A program made the translations under genes and the position numbers. This document shows, piece after piece, positions 30,152 to 41,068 of a DNA stretch of 64,000 nucleotides. The stretch covers positions 1 through 64,000 of the forward strand of contig VFIW01000002.1 of NCBI GenBank assembly GCA_006386115.1, written 5' to 3'. Each line of letters begins with the position of its first letter. Positions within the stretch are counted from its first letter, which is position 1. This DNA comes from Globisporangium splendens (Eukaryota > Oomycota > Peronosporomycetes > Pythiales > Pythiaceae). The notes beneath the pieces are model-generated. The model ran no database searches. It was not told where the DNA came from and was given only the letters and a program-made list of their open reading frames with translations.

Positions 30152-33100
30152 GATCCGCAGATCCACTTGGAAGGTAAGGCTTCAGTCTACCCACATAAAA
30201 TGTCGGGTGTAGACGCATGCGTGTAGGTATGCCTAGCGTGTAGGCATCACCATTGCATTTCACTACCTTGAACGGTCCGATGAACCTTGGCAGAAGCTTC
30301 GAGTTTCCCAAGTTGGACACTGCATGTTCAGGCAGGTTCGCCGTGCTAAGTAATACAAGATCATTGATCTTATACACTTGCTTATTCTTCCTTCCGCTCT
30401 TGTCTGCTTGTTCCTTTTGCAGATCCTGAGCCTTCGCGATTGCGTCTCGAACAAACCTCACAACGGCTTGTCTTCTCACAACAAAGTCATCGACTTGCTG
30501 CCCTTCACGACTTGTTAGGTCGTCGAGGGGTTTCATCGAGTCAAAATTTGCTTTCAACTCGGAAGCAGCATTCAGGTCGTAAGACGACTTCGGCTTGTTA
30601 CCATGAGCCGGAGTCCCTCCCCCACTTAAGGTAGAGACCTCACCCATTATGGAAGCAGGCACTCGAGGGTGAATGCCATAGTTCATATAAAATGGAGAGT
30701 GACCTGTCGAGACATGCGTGGAGTTGTTCAACGCAAACTCGGCAAGAGGGAGAAACTCACTCCACTCTTTGAAAGACGTTGCGTAGCTGCACAACACGTC
30801 TTCTAGGACTCGATTCACTCGCTCTGTTTGACCGTCCGTTTCAGGGTGTGCCGCTGTTGACATGGACAACTTGGTGTCCAGAAGTCCGAGCAGTGCACGC
30901 CAGAACTTGGACGTGAAACGGGTGTCACGGCCAGACACGATCTCGACTGGTAATCCGTGTAGACGGAATACGACGTTTACAAAGACCTTGGCAGTCTTCT
31001 CAGCAGAGATCTTGTCCGAAACAGGCGCAAGATGAACCATCTTGCTGAATCGGTCCACAAACACAAGGATGCCATTGCGTCCATGTGTGTCTCTTGGAAG
31101 TCCGAATATGAAATCCATACTCACAGACTTCCAACTCTCCGATGGGACAGCCAATGAACGAAGTGGTGCCTGCGTGGAACCAGAAGGTTTCACTCGTTGG
31201 CAGACCTCGCAAGTCCTCACATACTTGCGTACCCACTTGTACATGTGTGGCCAGTAGTAATCCCGGGAAAGACTGAGAAACGTTTTCTCACGTCCGAGGT
31301 GGCCACCCGAAGGACTGTCATGGTACTCATACAAGAGTCGATGGCGCAGACCTTCGTCGTTGGGAACAACAACCCTTGCTGTATCCCCTTGTTCGACCGC
31401 ATAGTACAGCATCCCATTGTGTATTCGGAAGCGGTGAACTCGCGATCTTGTGCGCGACGGAAGACCTTGCAGTGCTTTGTCGGAAGGGTCCTTGAAGTAC
31501 TTCAACAAGTCCTGACATGTTTCGTCAGACTTGTACCCTTCGACGATCTCTTATCGCACTGTAGTCGTTGCTTGTACCGCGATCGCTTGAACATCTTCAC
31601 AGAGTCGACACGCTCTGTCCGTGCCTTCACTCTTGGTCTTTGGATCGTAATCCGGACGTCTTGACAGCGCATCGGCTAAGATGTTCGTCTTGCCTGGCTT
31701 GTAGTGTACAATAAAGTTGTACTCTGCAAAGAAGGAGAACCATCTCGCCATTCTTTGCGACAAATGAGGAGTCTTCACTGCCGTACGCAGGGATGCGTGA
31801 TCAGTGTAGATAGCGAAGCGCTCCTCGCCAAGCAGATAGACTCGGAACTTGACCAAAGAATACTTCATCGCCAGAAGTTCCTTGTCATGAACTGGGTAGT
31901 TCCGTTCTGCGGGTCGGAGTTGTCGTGACTGATACGACACAGCTCGCTCGTGACCCTCATCATCGTGTTGCATTAAGGCGCAACCGATGGCATAGTCGCT
32001 CGCATCACAGACGACGTGGAACGGCTTGTCGTGGTTTGGCAGAGCCAAGACAGGAGCTTCTCGAAGACTCCTCTTGACTTCTTCGAACGCCGTCTCACGG
32101 TCTTTCGACCGCTTCCACTCAACGTCTTTCTTCAAGAGCTGTGTGAGGGGTTGCACCAACGCTGCATAATTGCGCGTGTACTTGTGCAAGTAGTTGGCTA
32201 AACCCAACCATTGCCGCAGCTGTTTGACGTTCTGAGGCACTGGCCAATCGTCAATAGCTTTGACCTTCTCCGGATCGACTCGAACACCGTTCTTGCCCAC
32301 AAAACAACCGAGAACAGGGATCTCGGGGGCGAAGAACATGCACTTCTTCAAGTTAGCGTAGAGCTTGTTCTCGCGCATGACCTGGAAAACTTGACGAAGA
32401 TGATCGAGATGAACATCGACATCAGACTTCCCATTCGTGGCCTTACTATGAACGAAAATGTCGTCCAAGTAACTTGGTGCAAATGTTCGCAGAGGACGAA
32501 GAACGTTCGTGACCATTCGATTGAAGGTCGCAGGAGCATTCTTCAGTCCCTGTGGCATCACTAACCATTCCCACAGCATACCACTCGGGGTACTCACTGT
32601 GGTTAGTGGAACATCGTCTTCGCGCATTCGGATCTGATAGAACCCATCTTTCAGATCGATAGCACTAAAGACGGTGCTGCCAACCATTCCATCAAGGATC
32701 ATGTCCTTGCGTGGAACCGGAGTCTGGACTGGAATTGTCGCGTCGTTCAGCTTGTTGAAAGCATGAACAATGCGCCAACCTCCAGTTGCCTTCTTCACAC
32801 AGAAAGTGGGGCTGCAATGCGGAGACTTGCTTTCCCGCACATGACCAGCCTTAGCACGTTGTGCAAAGAACTCGTCGATCGCCTCGACTTGTTCCTTTGG
32901 CAACGGCCACTGCCTTGTGATGCAGTACTTCGTGCCAGGAAGTACATCAATCTCATGACGAATGCCTCTGTCGAATGGCAACTCGTCCGGCACCTTGTCA
33001 GGGAAAATGTCTTCATATTCCCTGGCAAGCGCATACACGGGGTTCTTCTTGAGGGCGTCCCACGACTGCTCCTCGAACCTTTCCTTCCGTGCCTTTTCGT

Positions 33101-34217
33101 CCAACACATCTGCATCCGCACTCGATGCTGTGTTGACGAAGCCTTCGTCGACCATTTCGACGATCACACACACCTGCGCAATATTGCCTCTCGCTAGGCT
33201 GCGCTCCAGTGTCTTCTTGCTCATCGGTGGCAAGGAAATCAATTCTTCGACTGAACTTGGAGGATTTTCAATCTTCACGTGACGGATTACATCCACGTCA
33301 CCTTCTTCATTGTAGACAGCGACATTCACAAACTCGCTTGGAATGTCTTGTGCTTGGACACTCCCTTCGTCATCACCACTTGTACCTTGATCAGGGGTAC
33401 TCAAAACTCTTGGCGCAAAACTTCTCTTGCTGGTCTTCTTCTTCTTGTCTTGGGAAGGGTGTTTGTTCCTCTTCCATTCACTCTTGTCAACGCCATCGTG
33501 AACCTTCTCGTCGTCGATGGCAAAGGAGACAGTCTTTTTCTGGCGCCTGACTGCTCCACCTCCGTTCGTCGTCTTCAAAATGGGTACCACTTGTGAACAT
33601 GGGGGGCCATCGCACACCGCAACATCACAAGGGCCATCTGGGATCTCTTCCACAGATGTGTACACCCACACCACTTCATCCGTTGTTGTGCAGCACAAGT
33701 CAACATCGCGTGACTTGCCAACGGAGATCTTCATATTCATCCAGTCAATGCTAGGTTGATAACGCTTCAACCACGGCATTCCCAGGATGATGTCAAACTT
33801 GTCATCGAGGTCGAGTAAGATGAACTCGTCTTCACCTCGGAAATCTTCACACTTGATTGCCAAGCGCACCACGCGCTTCGGCATCTTCACAGTTGACCCA
33901 TTTGCCAACCGGACAATCATTGTCTTTTCTTCATTCGCATCAGGCACGAAGACACCATGCCTGATGATCACTTCATTTCGAACAAAGTTGTTCGACGCAC
34001 CAGTGTCAACCAAAGCTCGTAGAGGCGTTGCAATACCGTCTACATGAACTTTGTGAACGATCAAACTTGACGTTTGACTGACACTCTTCTCACTCATAGT
34101 GGAAACTGCATATGCTTGATGCACATAGGGGCCAGAGTCCTGTGTCTCCACAACGTCCACAGTCCTCTTTTCCGGGCCAGTAGGAGTCCCCTCCCCTACT
34201 GTCCATTCCCGTTTTTT
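29427..34217 (-). pseudogene. pol: pol of element A' (one nonsense mutation)
   Basis: Open from the gag overlap to 31551 (934 residues of open frame) and from 31508 to 29427 (693 residues), separated only by TAA at 31551-31553 where A has GAA. Order: protease (DTGASNNFV), reverse transcriptase (YLDD), RNase H, integrase HHCC and catalytic core, GPF-type module (LPRFIGPFKVVKCN), a long Ser/Arg/Pro-rich linker, and a complete chromodomain (WVVESIVDHEDRP, FYRVRWRGYPPSSDTWEP) at the C-terminus. Chromodomains guide integration to particular chromatin in this clade (chromoviruses). The linker and chromodomain are the parts overlapped by the antisense gene. Confidence 0.92.
34178..34217 (-). promoter_or_regulatory. 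-1 ribosomal frameshift signal, element A'
   Basis: A AAA AAC at 34217-34211 in the gag frame CCA AAA AAC, then a hairpin with arms CAGTAGG (34201-34195) and CCTACTG (34184-34178). The gag stop at 34196-34198 is within the hairpin. Confidence 0.75.
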
Positions 34218-35245
34218 GGCCCAGGTGACCGCTCGAACCGACGACCGTAAGAACGATCGTGGTTGTTCGAGCGAGCATCCTGTGTCATTTGCCGACCCGG
34301 CAAAGACACCTTGCAGTTCCGAGCAATGTGACCCGGCTTCCCGCAACGGAAACACTTCCCATCGTTGCGAGGACGCTCATTTCCAGGCGTGGAAATGTAC
34401 GAGATGTCCATGGGCTCGGGACCGTCATGCGCAACATTTGACTGCCGCATTGGTCTCAACGCAAACCCATGGAACTTTGCTTGCTTGATGCTGAACTCTT
34501 CTTGCATCGCACGTTCGATGGCTTCGTCCAGCGTCTTGGGGTACTCGCGGAACAGTTGGTTCCGAATCGGACCATCGTTCAGACCCGTCATGAACGTCAC
34601 GACTTGCATCGGAACGTCAATCGGCTCGTCGACAATGCTCGACACCAAGTAACGAGCACGTTGTGCATACGAGTGAAGGTCGAAACGGCCTTGACGAAGC
34701 TTGAGGAACTCGGCGCGCGCACGGAACTCACTCTGTTGAGGTTCAAACGCCTTCTTGAGTTCGGTCTTGAAGTGGTCGTAGCTGGGGAAGCAGTTTAGAT
34801 CCGCTAAACGCTTACCATACGCCCAGCTCTTCGCACGACCCGCAAGGTTGGACATCGCGAACAACACTTGCTGCGAAGGGTCTCGCAGTTGTCTTGCAGT
34901 GATCGCTGCATCCAACTCGACGAACCATCGTGAGAGAGGTTCGTTCTCTCCGCCGCGATACGGAGAGACGTCAAGCTTCAGTGGCACCGTCCTGAGCGAG
35001 GAAACAGGGGTTGCGACCTGCTTCCGGGAGGACATGATCTCGTGGTGCATAAAGCTGACCACCGCGCTCTTCTGGTCCTCCGGAGACGCCGATCGAAGCA
35101 GACTGACCACAGCAGCCTCTCCGATGACATCTCGCACGCGCTCAAGCGCCACCCACTCATGAGAAGACAAATGAGGGAAACCCTCAATAGTCAACTCGAC
35201 AGTTTCCGGTACTGCTGGACCGAGTGGGGTTCCTGTAGCATCCAT
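34196..35245 (-). CDS. gag: gag of element A', intact
   Basis: 349 residues from the ATG at 35245 (MDATGTPLGPAVPETVELTI). It has the retrotransposon capsid-like region (RWFVELDAAITARQLRDPSQ, AGRAKSWAYGKRL, GLNDGPIRNQLFREYPKTL) and a CCHC zinc knuckle (CFRCGKPGHIARNC) near the C-terminus. It carries neither of the two lesions seen in A. Its end overlaps pol, which is in the -1 frame. Confidence 0.92.
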   Translation of the reverse strand: MDATGTPLGPAVPETVELTIEGFPHLSSHEWVALERVRDVIGEAAVVSLLRSASPEDQKSAVVSFMHHEIMSSRKQVATPVSSLRTVPLKLDVSPYRGGENEPLSRWFVELDAAITARQLRDPSQQVLFAMSNLAGRAKSWAYGKRLADLNCFPSYDHFKTELKKAFEPQQSEFRARAEFLKLRQGRFDLHSYAQRARYLVSSIVDEPIDVPMQVVTFMTGLNDGPIRNQLFREYPKTLDEAIERAMQEEFSIKQAKFHGFALRPMRQSNVAHDGPEPMDISYISTPGNERPRNDGKCFRCGKPGHIARNCKVSLPGRQMTQDARSNNHDRSYGRRFERSPGPKNGNGQ

Positions 35246-35344
35246 GTTCAACACAAGGATGCTCGCAGGGTCTTGGACAGGAATGCTCGACGTGCTTAAA
35301 GCCGCGTCGTCAAACCTCTTCACTTCACTGGGTCGTTGAAAGGA

Positions 35345-35362
35345 CCGCTCGAAGTGCTACCA
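35345..35362 (-). other. Primer-binding site of element A'
   Basis: TGGTAGCACTTCGAGCGG on the minus strand, two bases after the 5' LTR, identical to that of A. Confidence 0.6.
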
Positions 35363-35364
35363 GG

Positions 35365-36014
35365 TGTAAGAGGGCGCTGTTCACAACAGTCCCTCAAACA
35401 CGGCACACACGCTTGTGCCAGAGGAAGCGATCTCCCGACTTGGAGGGAGGAAGAAGACTTGAGGGCTTGGAGGAAAATTTGCAACTGAATTAAAAATGGT
35501 TATGGTTCCTGTCGCTACTTACTAATGAACCCCAAGGGATCCTACAGCTTTTATAACTAAAACCTAAATATACACAATAAAACCTATGAATCTGATATAT
35601 AAAACCTTGGGTACACTGAGGTTGAACCTACGGGATCTTCTAGAAGCTTGAACTTCAAGTCTTATTTAAAATCTCTGCAAAGTGATCGACTCGCGCCACT
35701 CACTCCAGGTGGCAGAGACACGTCGGTCTCGTCGCCAGTCCAGTTTCCCAAGCAGGAACCATCACTCAGTACTTGATTAGTACATGGATGTCATTGCTCT
35801 GTACTGATTAGTACATGAGAACAACATTCTGCACTGATCAGCACAGAGAACACTCGTGACGTCATCGAGTGACGTCACACGTGCATGTGGGGACTGTCTT
35901 ACCGTAATCCCTTTGTCATTTGTGTCTCCACAATGCACGCTGAAGGTGGTGTGTGGCACACTAGATCTGGGAACAGATCCACCTTCATGTAATGGCTGGT
36001 TATGGCCCATTACA
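35365..36014 (-). repeat. 5' LTR of element A'
   Basis: Reverse-complement LTR, 650 bases, TG...CA ends, followed by the right-hand TACAC target duplication. It contains the two TGACGTCA palindromes near 35855-35880. Confidence 0.93.
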
Positions 36015-36069
36015 TACACGCATTACAAAGGGTTTGATTGCATTAAACAATGAACACATTTACGTTTGA

Positions 36070-36642
36070 GCGATCACATTCATCGCGAAGTTCGTGTAGC
36101 ATCTCTATTGGAAGGCTGCGATAGAGTCGATTTGTGCCCTTTGGACAAAAAACGATGAATGAGGGAGCAGGAAGGAAGCGCAGTTGTTGTCCACCCATAT
36201 GGTTTACAAAAGCGGTTAGATTCCTTTAACCGAACGTCAGAACCGGTCCAGCACGAACCGTAACCGCTGGCATGAATTCTAGAAATACCCCAATTGTGGC
36301 CCCACACATGCCACTCGACCCTCATTGTTCAATTTGCAGCCTCGTGAGTGCATCGATCCCGCCACGTTTTTGCCTGGTTTAGACCAAAAACCGTTTTTCC
36401 CTTCTTCTCAGCTTGTGGCTGTTTAGAGGCTCACGCCTATAAACTCGATTGTTCTGGTCCTGGCATCTTCTCGCACCCACTATTTGTACCCACACGTCTG
36501 ACCTAACCGCAAAGCCAAACGAGCTTTTATTTGGGTGGTGTGACGTGTCACACGCAATGTCAGAATGTGTCAGAATTTTTACGGTATGGACATACAACGA
36601 CCAGACTCGGGCACCTCCTTCCACTTACTATATGCTCATCCA
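36070..36642. other. Intergenic region between element A' and the WW-NELF gene
   Basis: After the last codons of the split pseudogene (stop 36067-36069) no coding pattern, repeat or RNA gene is recognised. It is the boundary between the transposon block and gene-dense DNA. Confidence 0.5.
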
Positions 36643-39600
36643 TTACTCTTGTGAGCTGATGGTCAGTGCCTGCAGTTGGTCCGACGAGAGCATCGACGCG
36701 TTCTTGCGGCAGTAGCTCACGAAGCTCTTGAGCTTCAGCTTCAGATCGGGTGGACATGACTTGATTGCGTTCTGCACTTTCGGATGAGTCAGGATCTTCG
36801 TCAACCCGACGACAAACCTGGACGAGTACGGCGCCGCGATTTGCGCAAAGAGCATCGTGATGAAATTGCGGAGAAGCGCCTGGTCGAGTTCCACTGTGTT
36901 CTTGAACACAAACTCCAACACAGGCAGCACGTAGCCGCTCGTGATCATGAACACCATGCTTCGAAGCGACTCACGCTTGAGTTCCAGCGCCTATTGAAAA
37001 AAAAGAAGGATACTGTAAGCAACGAAGTCATTGGAAACCAACGTCACAGACATGCAGCTGTCATACCTTGACCGGGTTGATTTCTGGATGCAAGCGGAGA
37101 GACGTCACTAATACTCGGAACGCGATTGGCCACTGCCCAGTGTGCAATTTGATGGAAGCCTTCAGCACGCGAAGTAAACTCGGGAAGCAAATGTGAAGCA
37201 GCGTGCTGTTGAAAAAGGCAGGAGACTTCAGAATGACTTCCAACCAATGCAGCACTCCCATGGACACGACTGGGACGCGCATCGCAGAGATCAACTTTTC
37301 CACGACACCAGATTGGTTCATCTAAACAAGTTGCAGTAAACAATGAAAACAGTGAGCACGGTGCAGTTGAACAAGATGCCATCATGCCAATCGAGCACAC
37401 TCACATTGTATCCAAGCGTATGGTCCGATTTGCAAATCGCAGAGGCCTCTAAAAGCGCCTTCTTGATATCCTCGATCGCCTCTTCGTCAATTTCAACGGG
37501 AGCCGACGCGTTGGACGATTTCGCCGTCTGCAAAATGCTTCGTTCATCCTTCGTCGATGCGGCATACGCTAATAAGTAAATGCAGTTTTGAGCATAGCTC
37601 GACGAGATCGAGTCTGACGGATTAAAAAGCGGGTCGATGAGCGAGCGAAGGACCTAGTGGGAGGCGACAAACCGTCAATGCATCAGTGTGAAGCCCCTCC
37701 TTTCCAACCAACACGCTGATGAGCAGACGTCAGACTTACAATGGGGTCTCTCAAATGTGCAACGGGCGGCGGGGTTTTCGTGATTCGGTACTCTTTCGCG
37801 AGAACCTCTGCTGCAATCTCGGAACACTTTTTCGTCTTGATAATACTCAGGATTGCATCGCTGAGGCGCGGATTCGAGTCAAACAGGTGTCGTCGTCGCA
37901 AAGGATGGAAAACGCCGACTTTGGCGCCAAACTTCTCGACCGCGGTCTCTTGAAGCTCGAAGTGTACGCGACTCAACTTGGAGCGAGCCACCCGGTAGCG
38001 GACAGCCTCGTGGCTTTCAGCACCACTCTGCAGTAAATAGAGCTTATTGTCCATGGTGCAGAGCAGCTCTTCCGCATACAAATATGAATACGCCGACTGG
38101 CAGCAGATTTTGTTCAGTGCTGCTATATCCTCGCACGCTTCTTCTTCGCTTGCAAACGGAATCTAGTATACACATAACGCGTTAGAAGATTCTCCTGCCA
38201 ATAAAAATAACCAAGCATGTCAACCACACTCACTCGACAGAACGAGTCGACAAGCACCCCGCTGAAGACAGTGAAAAACGCATTGGCGTTTGTAATTGAC
38301 GCAATTTCCTTGTGGTGGCCAGCGTCAGAAATACGACGGATAGCATACTGCAGCAGACTGCATGCCTGCGGATGTTCATATGCAAAGTAATACATCATGA
38401 GAGAATGATTCAATACGTGTGAAAAAAATCATGAGCATACCTTGTGGGTTTCCGCGAGCTCAATCAGCATCAAGCGCCACTTCCGAGCTCCAAGCATCTG
38501 CGTCAACCATTCTGGTTCTGCGGCTGATCCACTCAGCACATTTGACACCTACCAAGAAGTAATCAATGTCAACATACGCTCAGCGGTTGTATCAAGACAG
38601 CATTTTCAGCAAGCATTTGCTTCTCATATACCAGCGTTGGATCGTAATGCTCGGCCACGACGTCTTTTAGATGCTGGTACAGGATATCTTCAGCAGGATC
38701 CCAAGACGCTCCTTTGTTTTCGTGCACCGCACCTTCCGAGACGTCATACGTCACTTTCTTCTCGAGTGCCGATTTCGAGACAGGAAGCGTATCGAGCCAC
38801 GACGCCACGAGGCTAACCATTTGTGCATGGCCGCGGTACGACGAAGAAAGTGCTTCCACGAGAATTTCTGGTCCGTTGGATTCGTTGTGTGCTCGGAGGA
38901 AGCCATTGATGACGTTCAGAACGTTCATTTCCATAATCGCATCTGTCTTGGAGAGCTCCTGCAGCAACCGGGTCGCTTCTTTCCCATCTTCAGTGTCTTT
39001 TTCTTGGATCGTTCGGCTCTGCATCCGGTCGTCGTCGTCACAGATGATCATACGCGTCTCCATGTCCTTCACGCGTCGTTTCTTTCGCCAGTTGCTGCTA
39101 TTACTGTCAATTTCCCCCTTTTCTTTGTCTTTCTTCGTCTTTTTCTTCCGCTTCTTCAGCGCTGGCGCATCGTCGTCGTGGCCATTTTGGTCGTCTGCCG
39201 CGTCGGCATTGTCTGCGTCGTTATCCTCGTTCTCTTCGTCTGCAGCATCATCACGTTGGCTACTCGACTCTTCGTCTTTCACGCTATCTTCTCCTTCTTT
39301 CACAGTTTGCTTCAGCTTCTTCGTGTGTGCAGCAGCGGCATCTCTCTCCCGGTCCTCTTTTCGAGCTGCAGCATGCTCTTTCTTTCCGTGAGGCGAAGTC
39401 TTTTTCGTCTCGTCCTTCTTCTTGTCGTGATGGCTGTGGTCCACACTGCCTCTGCGCGTCGCCTTGGCACTCGCATGCGAAGTCGAACTCGTCGCAGTCG
39501 CGGTCTCACTCGCCGTGCTCGTAGCAGCGCTACCGTTGCTCTTCTCCGCGCTCTTCTTCGCTTTGCTGCTACTCTCCGTCTTCTTTGCTACTGCACCAGT

Positions 39601-39957
39601 CGCTGCCGCTGCCCCACCATAAGGCTTGATCTCCACGTTCTCTGGACGCAGCCACTGCGTTTTCCGCGTCGCGCGGTTGTAGTAGTACGGCCGCTCGTTC
39701 TTCGGGTCCCAGAGTTCTTCCCACTCGGCATCGCCCTTGGTTTGCGCCTTCTTTGAATTCTCCGAAGCGCCGCCTGATGTCTGTTTCGCCACGTCACCTG
39801 ATGCTGACGCAGACGACTCGCCGTCAAAGTCCGCGGGTTTCTCCCAGGAGCTCTGCTTGGTGCTGCGGTTGTAGTAGTACACGCGCCCCTCCTTCGTGAA
39901 GTGCTCGCTCCACACACTCGCCATGGCGCCTGCTTTCCCTCCCTTTTCCTTGTGCAC
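36643..39957 (-). CDS. WW-domain protein fused to NELF-C/D (TH1)
   Basis: Seven exons, all in phase 0: 39957-38632, 38548-38441, 38365-38234, 38162-37740, 37653-37405, 37321-37067, 36990-36643. The start may be the second ATG at 39924, giving about 935 residues. Two WW domains lie at residues about 5-30 (W...YYYNRSTKQSSWEKP) and 67-94 (W...YYYNRATRKTQWLRP); then comes a long Lys/Glu/Asp/Ser-rich region, then from about residue 330 a region matching NELF-C/D: LQELSKTDAIMEMNVLNVIN, a block like AWLEQM (EPEWLTQMLGARKWRLM), ISDAG, LLAYAAS, PVVSMGVLHWLE and SGYVLPVLEF near the C-terminus. NELF-C/D is a subunit of the negative elongation factor that pauses RNA polymerase II; WW domains bind proline-rich peptides, possibly the polymerase tail. 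The first donor is uncertain: a site at 38577 would leave an improbable 29-base intron, so 38631 is preferred. Confidence 0.8.
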
Positions 39958-40149
39958 ACCACACTCACTCCAACACCGAATGCAGTGTCGAGTACCTCAC
40001 GACCGCACAATACTAGCCCCCCATCGTTGCAATACGAGCCGACAGCATGACGGCTCGGCTTGGCACAGCTTCAATGGGCTTGTGATCCGACCAACCCAGA
40101 CCCGACCCGACTTGCCTTTAATTCCAGAACACCCAGTTGGCAACAGAAG
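39958..40149. promoter_or_regulatory. Shared promoter region between divergent genes
   Basis: Only 192 bases separate the start codons of the WW-NELF gene (-) and the Aha1-domain gene (+), so both promoters must lie here. No single clear core element was recognised. Confidence 0.4.
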
Positions 40150-40981
40150 ATGTCGGACAACGAACAAGCGTCGCCCAAGAAGGCCAAGAAGATCCACAAT
40201 GGCTACCACGGTTGGATGAAGAGCATCGCCAAGACCGAGCAGGTGTGTATGCGCATGCGTGTGTGCTGTCGGTCTGTCCATTCACCATGCAACTATGTGA
40301 CTGTGCTTTCGTTAGGATTTTACCCCCGTGCGCATTGAGAGCACGGCGAGTGTGGCCGCCCCGACGCAGGGCAACTCGGTCTGGAACTCGGCGGGAACAT
40401 GGTAAAGTATCGCTAATGGGTTCCGCATGTGTGCGTGGGCTTATTAAGTGAGAGCTGACCGTACGTGTGGCTGGTTTTTGTGGTGTTTAGGGAAGAAAAG
40501 GACAAGTCGGTATGGGCTCGCGAGCGCTTGAAAGAGCTCATTCTGGACTCGTTCAGCTTTGTGGACGGGTCGCACAAGGTGTCGATCAAGGCCAACTCGA
40601 TCGTGAAATGCGACGGCGAAGCGAAGGTTCGTGGCTTATACGGGTATCACTTTTGAAGTTTCATACACTGACACGTCAATACTTCTACTGCAGATCGTGT
40701 TCAGCCGCGGCAAGAAGCGCTGCGGGTATGACATTTCGCTCAAGTTTGAGTGGACGTCGACGCGCGCGGACGGCGAGGAAGACCCCGAGGGCGTGGACGA
40801 AGTCACGGGCCACGTGGAGGTCCACGACTTTGACGACACGAGCGGCGAGGACTACGAGATCAAGGTCACGACGGAAATGAGCCGCAAGCACGAGACAGAC
40901 GCGAAAAAGTCGGTGCTCAAGTGGGAACCCGAGCTGCGCAAGATCCTCGCGACCTGGAAGGAGGAGTTGCTGCAGCAGTAA
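40150..40981 (+). CDS. Aha1 N-terminal domain protein (Hch1-like Hsp90 co-chaperone)
   Basis: Four exons (40150-40242, 40316-40401, 40491-40626, 40694-40981) give a 200-residue protein. It contains the Aha1 N-domain pattern: NSVWNSAGTWEEKDKSVWAR, ERLKELILDS, IVKCDGEAK, FEWTSTR, GHVEVHDFDD and a C-terminal helix ending ATWKEELLQQ. This domain binds the middle segment of Hsp90 and stimulates its ATPase. The C-terminal AHSA1 domain of full Aha1 is absent, as in yeast Hch1. A short basic leader (PKKAKKIHNGYHGWMKSI) precedes the domain. The 3' end lies 87 bases from the end of the convergent coiled-coil gene. Confidence 0.85.
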
Positions 40982-41068
40982 ACAATAAACGCAAATGGAC
41001 AACTACTTTCATTCTTTTACATACGACTTTGCTATAAAACATTGACATCCATCCCCTTCTAAACATTC

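Larger units (their letters stand above)
28357..36014 (-). mobile_element. Element A': nearly intact chromodomain Ty3/Gypsy retrotransposon
   Basis: Complete element on the minus strand flanked by a perfect 5-bp target duplication TACAC (28352-28356 and 36015-36019). LTRs are 651 and 650 bases and very similar. Gag is intact, the antisense gene is intact, and pol is open except for one in-frame stop (TAA at 31551-31553). It is the best reference copy of the family in the window and probably the youngest insertion with A. Confidence 0.95.

Noticed and set aside
38549..38577. 29-base intron in the WW-NELF gene
   Set aside because: GT and AG are present and the frame fits, but 29 bases is too short; an in-phase upstream donor at 38631 gives a normal 83-base intron.
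38671..39756. 361-residue plus-strand open frame opposite the WW-NELF gene
   Set aside because: Arises from the Lys/Glu/Ser-rich sense sequence; low-complexity product and no independent extension beyond the sense gene.
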